Shown piece by piece: positions 63,516 to 64,000 of a DNA stretch of 64,000 nt (its first letter is position 1; each line of letters starts with the position of its first letter). The DNA is from an uncultured Collinsella sp. (GTDB taxonomy: Bacteria > Actinomycetota > Coriobacteriia > Coriobacteriales > Coriobacteriaceae), in the NCBI GenBank assembly GCA_900768265.1, contig CAAGCF010000029.1:16193-80192 (forward strand), in the 5' to 3' direction. Position numbers and translations under genes: made by a program. The notes beneath the pieces are model-generated. The model saw only the letters and a program-made list of their open reading frames with translations. It had not been told where the DNA came from and did no database searches.

Positions 63516-63816
63516 GCTTTGCGGAACCAAGGTCGCTTTATGCGAACTTAATCGCCACTTATATGGCGCATTGATGGCAATTGCTGCGTACGTGCGTACC
63601 GGGAGCCTGTACACCTCTGGCAAGGCGTAACACACTAGACTTTGTTCCAAAGTCCGTGTGCTAAGGGGGCAGGGCCCTTAGAATTCCTGTGGAGTGTGTA
63701 CGCACATACGCAGGAAAACAGCAAATTACGCTATATCAGGGCGTTCTTTCATTGGAACGTATGGTATACACGGCTTAGTTCAACAAATAAGAATTTATAT
63801 ATAAAGGAGAATATTG
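63516..63816. other. Gene-free transition zone to lower-GC DNA with small palindromes
   Basis: No supported gene lies here. Small palindromes occur: GACTTTGTTCCAAAGTC and CTAAGGG-GGCAGGG-CCCTTAG around 63638-63680, and GTACGTGCGTAC near 63590. Base composition falls from GC-rich to AT-rich across the stretch, ending in the promoter region and RBS of the last gene. Confidence 0.5.
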
Positions 63817-64000
63817 ATGAAACTGTTTTTATGTTCGCACTTTTCAAGTGTAGGAAGTCTGATAAAGGAAGAAATTGAAGATAAAAAAGTCGCATTTATT
63901 CCAACAGCTTCGCTGCGTGAAGGCTACACCGGTTATGTCGGCTCGGCTCGAAAATTATTCAAAAAGTTGGGAGCAATCGTAACTGAAATTGTTATTTCAA
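63817..64000 (+). CDS. Peptidase E-like (type 1 glutamine amidotransferase-like) protein, N-terminal part
   Basis: The gene runs off the window end. The 61 visible residues (MKLFLCSHFSSVG ... VAFIPTASLREG ... ARKLFKKLGA) resemble the N-terminus of the dipeptidase E / class I glutamine amidotransferase-like family, which includes Asp-specific dipeptidases. AAAGGAG lies 7 bases before the ATG. GC content is near 40% by eye, well below the rest of the window, which suggests recent acquisition. Confidence 0.7.
   Translation, partial: MKLFLCSHFSSVGSLIKEEIEDKKVAFIPTASLREGYTGYVGSARKLFKKLGAIVTEIVIS

Noticed and set aside
63343..63630. 95-residue plus-strand frame after the dehydrogenase gene
   Set aside because: It runs through three terminator-like hairpins and has no ribosome binding site or recognisable domain.

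Overview
The window looks like a chromosomal segment of a Coriobacteriia member, most probably Collinsella or a close relative. The reasons are high-GC coding DNA (about 60% by eye), actinobacterial gene clusters (nusB-xseB-tlyA-nadK-recN, alaS-ruvX-mltG-aroK), a gut-type sugar PTS block, and strong AAGGAG-type ribosome binding sites. The genus is inferred from gene content and was not tested by a search. Nearly all the DNA is core housekeeping sequence. No IS element, prophage, CRISPR array or rRNA operon was seen.

Layout: 1-4942 glycogen/maltodextrin genes (3' part of glgA with an unusual Lys/Ala/Thr-rich tail, then a single-chain alpha-amylase/4-alpha-glucanotransferase). 5031-5267 a small FmdB zinc ribbon. 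5540-12791 (minus) a translation/replication group gltX, priA, def, fmt, rsmB. 13058-18125 (plus) metK, a fused L-serine dehydratase and an L,D-transpeptidase. 18255-21660 a MacA/MacB-type export operon. 21877-25522 a radical SAM protein of unknown function, a TetR regulator and a UPF0104-type membrane protein. 25674-27396 two identical tRNA-Glu(CUC) genes and the CCA-adding enzyme. 27561-35448 a complete fructose PTS locus (fruA IIBCA, ptsH, ptsI, two tandem 1-phosphofructokinases and a divergent RpiR-family regulator). 35709-42096 (minus) pepP, efp, asp23, nusB, xseB, tlyA, nadK, recN. 42229-48828 (minus) alaS, ruvX, mltG, yqeG, aroK and a very divergent aroB. 49269-52428 a small SigB/SigF-like sigma operon. 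52529-61734 rarA, dGTPase-like, an A24 prepilin peptidase, a GT2 glycosyltransferase, an RluA-family pseudouridine synthase, lspA and ileS with a T-box-like leader. 62221-63303 a glycerol-dehydrogenase-family enzyme. The right edge drops sharply in GC and enters a peptidase-E-like gene cut by the window end.

The most unusual content is between genes. There are several families of long, nested inverted repeats. Family 1 (8074-8210, 14502-14633, 31921-32081) has a conserved core, but its long outer arms differ from locus to locus while staying almost perfectly self-complementary. The inner stem also shows compensatory base-pair changes between copies. Family 2 (5365-5502, 35482-35633) has the same design with a different core and lies between convergent genes. 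A third family is a 67-bp palindromic repeat found once on each side of the radical SAM gene. A fourth is a terminator-like hairpin carrying a GGGACAGG loop. These are the best candidates for an undescribed element or structured RNA/DNA system in this window.
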